From an uncultured Bacteroidota bacterium (lineage in GTDB: Bacteria; Bacteroidota; Bacteroidia; 2-12-FULL-35-15): a stretch of DNA of 64,000 bases. Shown piece after piece: positions 62,585 through 64,000 of the stretch. Positions within the stretch are counted from its first letter, which is position 1, and every line of letters begins with the position of its first letter. Below the pieces are notes generated by a model that was not told the DNA's origin, did no database searches, and saw only the letters and a program-made list of their open reading frames with translations. The position numbers and the translations under genes were made by a program. The stretch spans positions 1-64,000 of the forward strand of contig CAIYIS010000008.1 of assembly GCA_903926385.1 (NCBI GenBank), written 5' to 3'.

Positions 62585-63340
62585 ATGATAAAAATAAAAG
62601 CAATAGTAGTAGATGACGAGCAGCACGCTTGCGATTTTCTTAGAAAACTTATCCTATCTAATTGTCCCGATGTAGAGGTGGTGGGCACGGCAAACAGGGT
62701 AGACGATGCGGTACTGCTTATTAATTCCCAAAAGCCGGATTTGGTTTTTCTCGATATCGAAATGCCCGATGGAAACGGATTAAGCCTGTTTGATAAAAAC
62801 ATCACCCACAGATTTGATGTAATTTTCACCACAGCTCATCCCGAATATGCCATGCAGGCTTATCGTGTAGCTGCTCTTCATTACCTTTTAAAACCTATTG
62901 ATGCAGATGAATTAAAAGAAGCCATCCATCGGTTCAATAAAAAAAAAGAAAATTACTTTTTACAGGAACGCATTGGGGTGCTTCAGGAAAATTACAACAA
63001 CCTCGTTAATCATTCCAGGCAAATAGCCCTTAAAGTAAATAACGATTATCAAGTGCTTTCGAGTAATGATATAATTTGTGTTACCGCTTCACAAAGTTAT
63101 ATCGAAATTTACTGCGTTAACAAAGAGCGTCCTTTGGTTATTGTTTATACGTTAAGCAATTTTTGTGAACTATTACCTATCGAAGATTTCCTCAGAATTC
63201 ACCGCTCTCAGGTGATTAATAAAAACTATATTGAATCGTTTGACGAAAAAGCACAAACCTGCAAACTCAAAAATGGTTTGGTGCTTGATATTGCGAAAGC
63301 AAACAAAAAATGGTTTCTCGAAAATTTCACTAAGTGGTAA
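62585..63340 (+). CDS. LytTR-family response regulator
   Basis: 251 residues. Receiver domain (1-120) with the acidic pocket AIVVDDEQHA, the phosphoacceptor Asp57 in LVFLDIEMPDGNGL, and switch residues in VIFTTAHPEYAMQAY and LLKPIDADEL. A linker with a coiled-coil heptad (about 125-150) leads to the DNA-binding LytTR domain (150-251): NDIICVTASQSYIEIYCVNK, FLRIHRSQVINKNYIESFDE. The kinase is not identified; the convergent histidine kinase is a candidate, but LytTR regulators are more often paired with 5TM- or 7TM-type His_kinase genes. A -7-like TACATTTG is at 62490-62497, 88 bp upstream. Confidence 0.92.
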   Translation: MIKIKAIVVDDEQHACDFLRKLILSNCPDVEVVGTANRVDDAVLLINSQKPDLVFLDIEMPDGNGLSLFDKNITHRFDVIFTTAHPEYAMQAYRVAALHYLLKPIDADELKEAIHRFNKKKENYFLQERIGVLQENYNNLVNHSRQIALKVNNDYQVLSSNDIICVTASQSYIEIYCVNKERPLVIVYTLSNFCELLPIEDFLRIHRSQVINKNYIESFDEKAQTCKLKNGLVLDIAKANKKWFLENFTKW

Positions 63341-63395
63341 ATTGACCCCTTAATTTTAACAGAAAGCGCTTATGTATTTAATGGAACAGAACGCC

Positions 63396-64000
63396 TTAGG
63401 ACACTTGATTATTTAGTTGAAAATAAAAAGTTGCTCCTTCATCCACTTTAGATTCGGCCCAAATACGGCCTCCATGAATATTAATAACTCGCTGAACGGT
63501 TGCCAAACCTATTCCGGTTCCTTCAAAGTCAGTTTGAACATGTAGTCGCTGAAAGGCTCCAAACAATTTTGTTGCAGCTTTCATATTAAATCCTGCGCCA
63601 TTATCTTTTACGAAAAAAATATCGAAATCACGATCAAATGTTTTTCCAATTTGGATTTCAGGACACTCAACCTTATTTGAAAATTTAATGGCATTAGAAA
63701 TTAAATTGGTGAGCAAAATTTCGAATAACTTTTTGTCGCAATTCAGATTCAAATTAGGTTCTACAACAAATTTTATATCTCTTCTTAAATTCACTTCCAT
63801 TATTCGTTCTATAATTTCTTCGGACAATTCAGAAATATCGACATCTGTTCTTAAAATATCGGCTCTTCCTACTTTCGACAATTGCAACATACTATCAATT
63901 AGTAACCCCATACGGGCCGTAGAACTACTTATTTTCTTTATCAACGTCTGACCGTCTTCATCAAGAATATGAGAATAATCATCATGCAAAGCCATTGTGT
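63396..64000 (-). CDS. Sensor histidine kinase, 3' part (gene runs off the right edge)
   Basis: Only the C-terminal 201 codons are in the window, since the frame is still open at position 64000. The visible part begins inside the dimerisation helices (GQTLIKKISSSTARMGLLID then SMLQLSKVGR) and contains the HATPase_c domain: N-box LLTNLISNAIKFSNK, G1 KDNGAGFNMKAATKLFGAFQ and G2 GTGIGLATVQRVI, ending ESKVDEGATFYFQL. The H-box itself is beyond the edge. It resembles phytochrome/PAS-type kinases of Bacteroidota. Convergent with the LytTR gene. Confidence 0.9.
   Translation of the reverse strand, partial: TMALHDDYSHILDEDGQTLIKKISSSTARMGLLIDSMLQLSKVGRADILRTDVDISELSEEIIERIMEVNLRRDIKFVVEPNLNLNCDKKLFEILLTNLISNAIKFSNKVECPEIQIGKTFDRDFDIFFVKDNGAGFNMKAATKLFGAFQRLHVQTDFEGTGIGLATVQRVINIHGGRIWAESKVDEGATFYFQLNNQVS

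Noticed and set aside
1-64000. tRNA, rRNA, IS or prophage genes
   Set aside because: I looked for T-loop and acceptor patterns in all intergenic stretches and for transposase or integrase motifs in all frames, and saw none. A covariance-model scan would be decisive.

Overview
The window looks like the chromosome of a Bacteroidota bacterium, probably from the Flavobacteriia/Sphingobacteriia/Chitinophagia side. I base this on four things: at least five proteins with C-terminal type IX secretion (T9SS) sorting domains plus one PKD protein with a gliding-motility-type (CHU_C) C-terminus; family-restricted genes (DUF5683, DUF4834, BT_3928-like, DUF1599, a long signal peptidase I, a short Lys-type 3-phosphoglycerate dehydrogenase, a Tgt without zinc cysteines); TAnnTTTG-type -7 promoter elements; and low G+C with A/T-rich spacers. 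No tRNA, rRNA, CRISPR array, insertion sequence or phage gene was recognised. The genus cannot be named from this sequence alone.

Layout. 1-1680 is a gene-free stretch of terminator-like hairpins, REP-like inverted repeats, a 0.5 kb pyrimidine-rich modular tandem repeat and a second probable dispersed element. 1681-4077 (minus) holds rsmG, an ECF sigma factor and a membrane glycosyltransferase. 4342-6685 (plus) is tgt-lptG with REP-like elements between them. 6715-8034 holds a divergent flavin reductase and a metallo-beta-lactamase-fold hydrolase. 8109-13021 (plus) is the block parA-parB-DUF5683-dapB-lepB, which converges on nth through a two-way terminator. 14092-24810 is one long minus-strand block (DUF1599, BT_3928-like, ABC permease, tpiA, prmA, a 1491-residue exported protein, plsY, a carboxypeptidase-regulatory-like protein, DUF4834), with folP divergent at its head.

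26113-34918 is an island of large surface proteins: a collagen-like protein, a short T9SS protein, a seven-repeat T9SS protein and a 13-PKD adhesin-like protein. 35011-43111 (minus) carries a YggS-like PLP protein, DUF1015, serA, a polytopic membrane protein, a HEAT-like protein, a SulP transporter and a T9SS protein with a toroid-like body. 43396-48318 (minus) carries a DUF218 protein, an NTR-like lipoprotein candidate, a T9SS protein, hutH and hisS. A 13-copy 21-bp tandem repeat lies in the spacer at 48548-48820. It is followed by two paralogous small exported proteins that share a WCPELCPK ending, and by a TPR-SpoIIE phosphatase.

52244-60925 is a compact plus-strand locus for pseudaminic-acid-type nonulosonate synthesis: pseB, pseC, a methyltransferase, a cytidylyltransferase, a PhyH-type dioxygenase, a pseG-pseH fusion, pseI and a flippase. 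Every step to a CMP-activated nonulosonate has a candidate, and the methyltransferase and dioxygenase suggest an unusually modified sugar. The window closes with a T9SS protein, a LytTR response regulator and the 3' part of a histidine kinase gene.

The best leads for something undescribed are the WCPELCPK paralog pair, the modified nonulosonate locus, the perfect terminator-like hairpin inside the DUF5683 signal-peptide codons, and the recurring 21/41-bp intergenic repeats.
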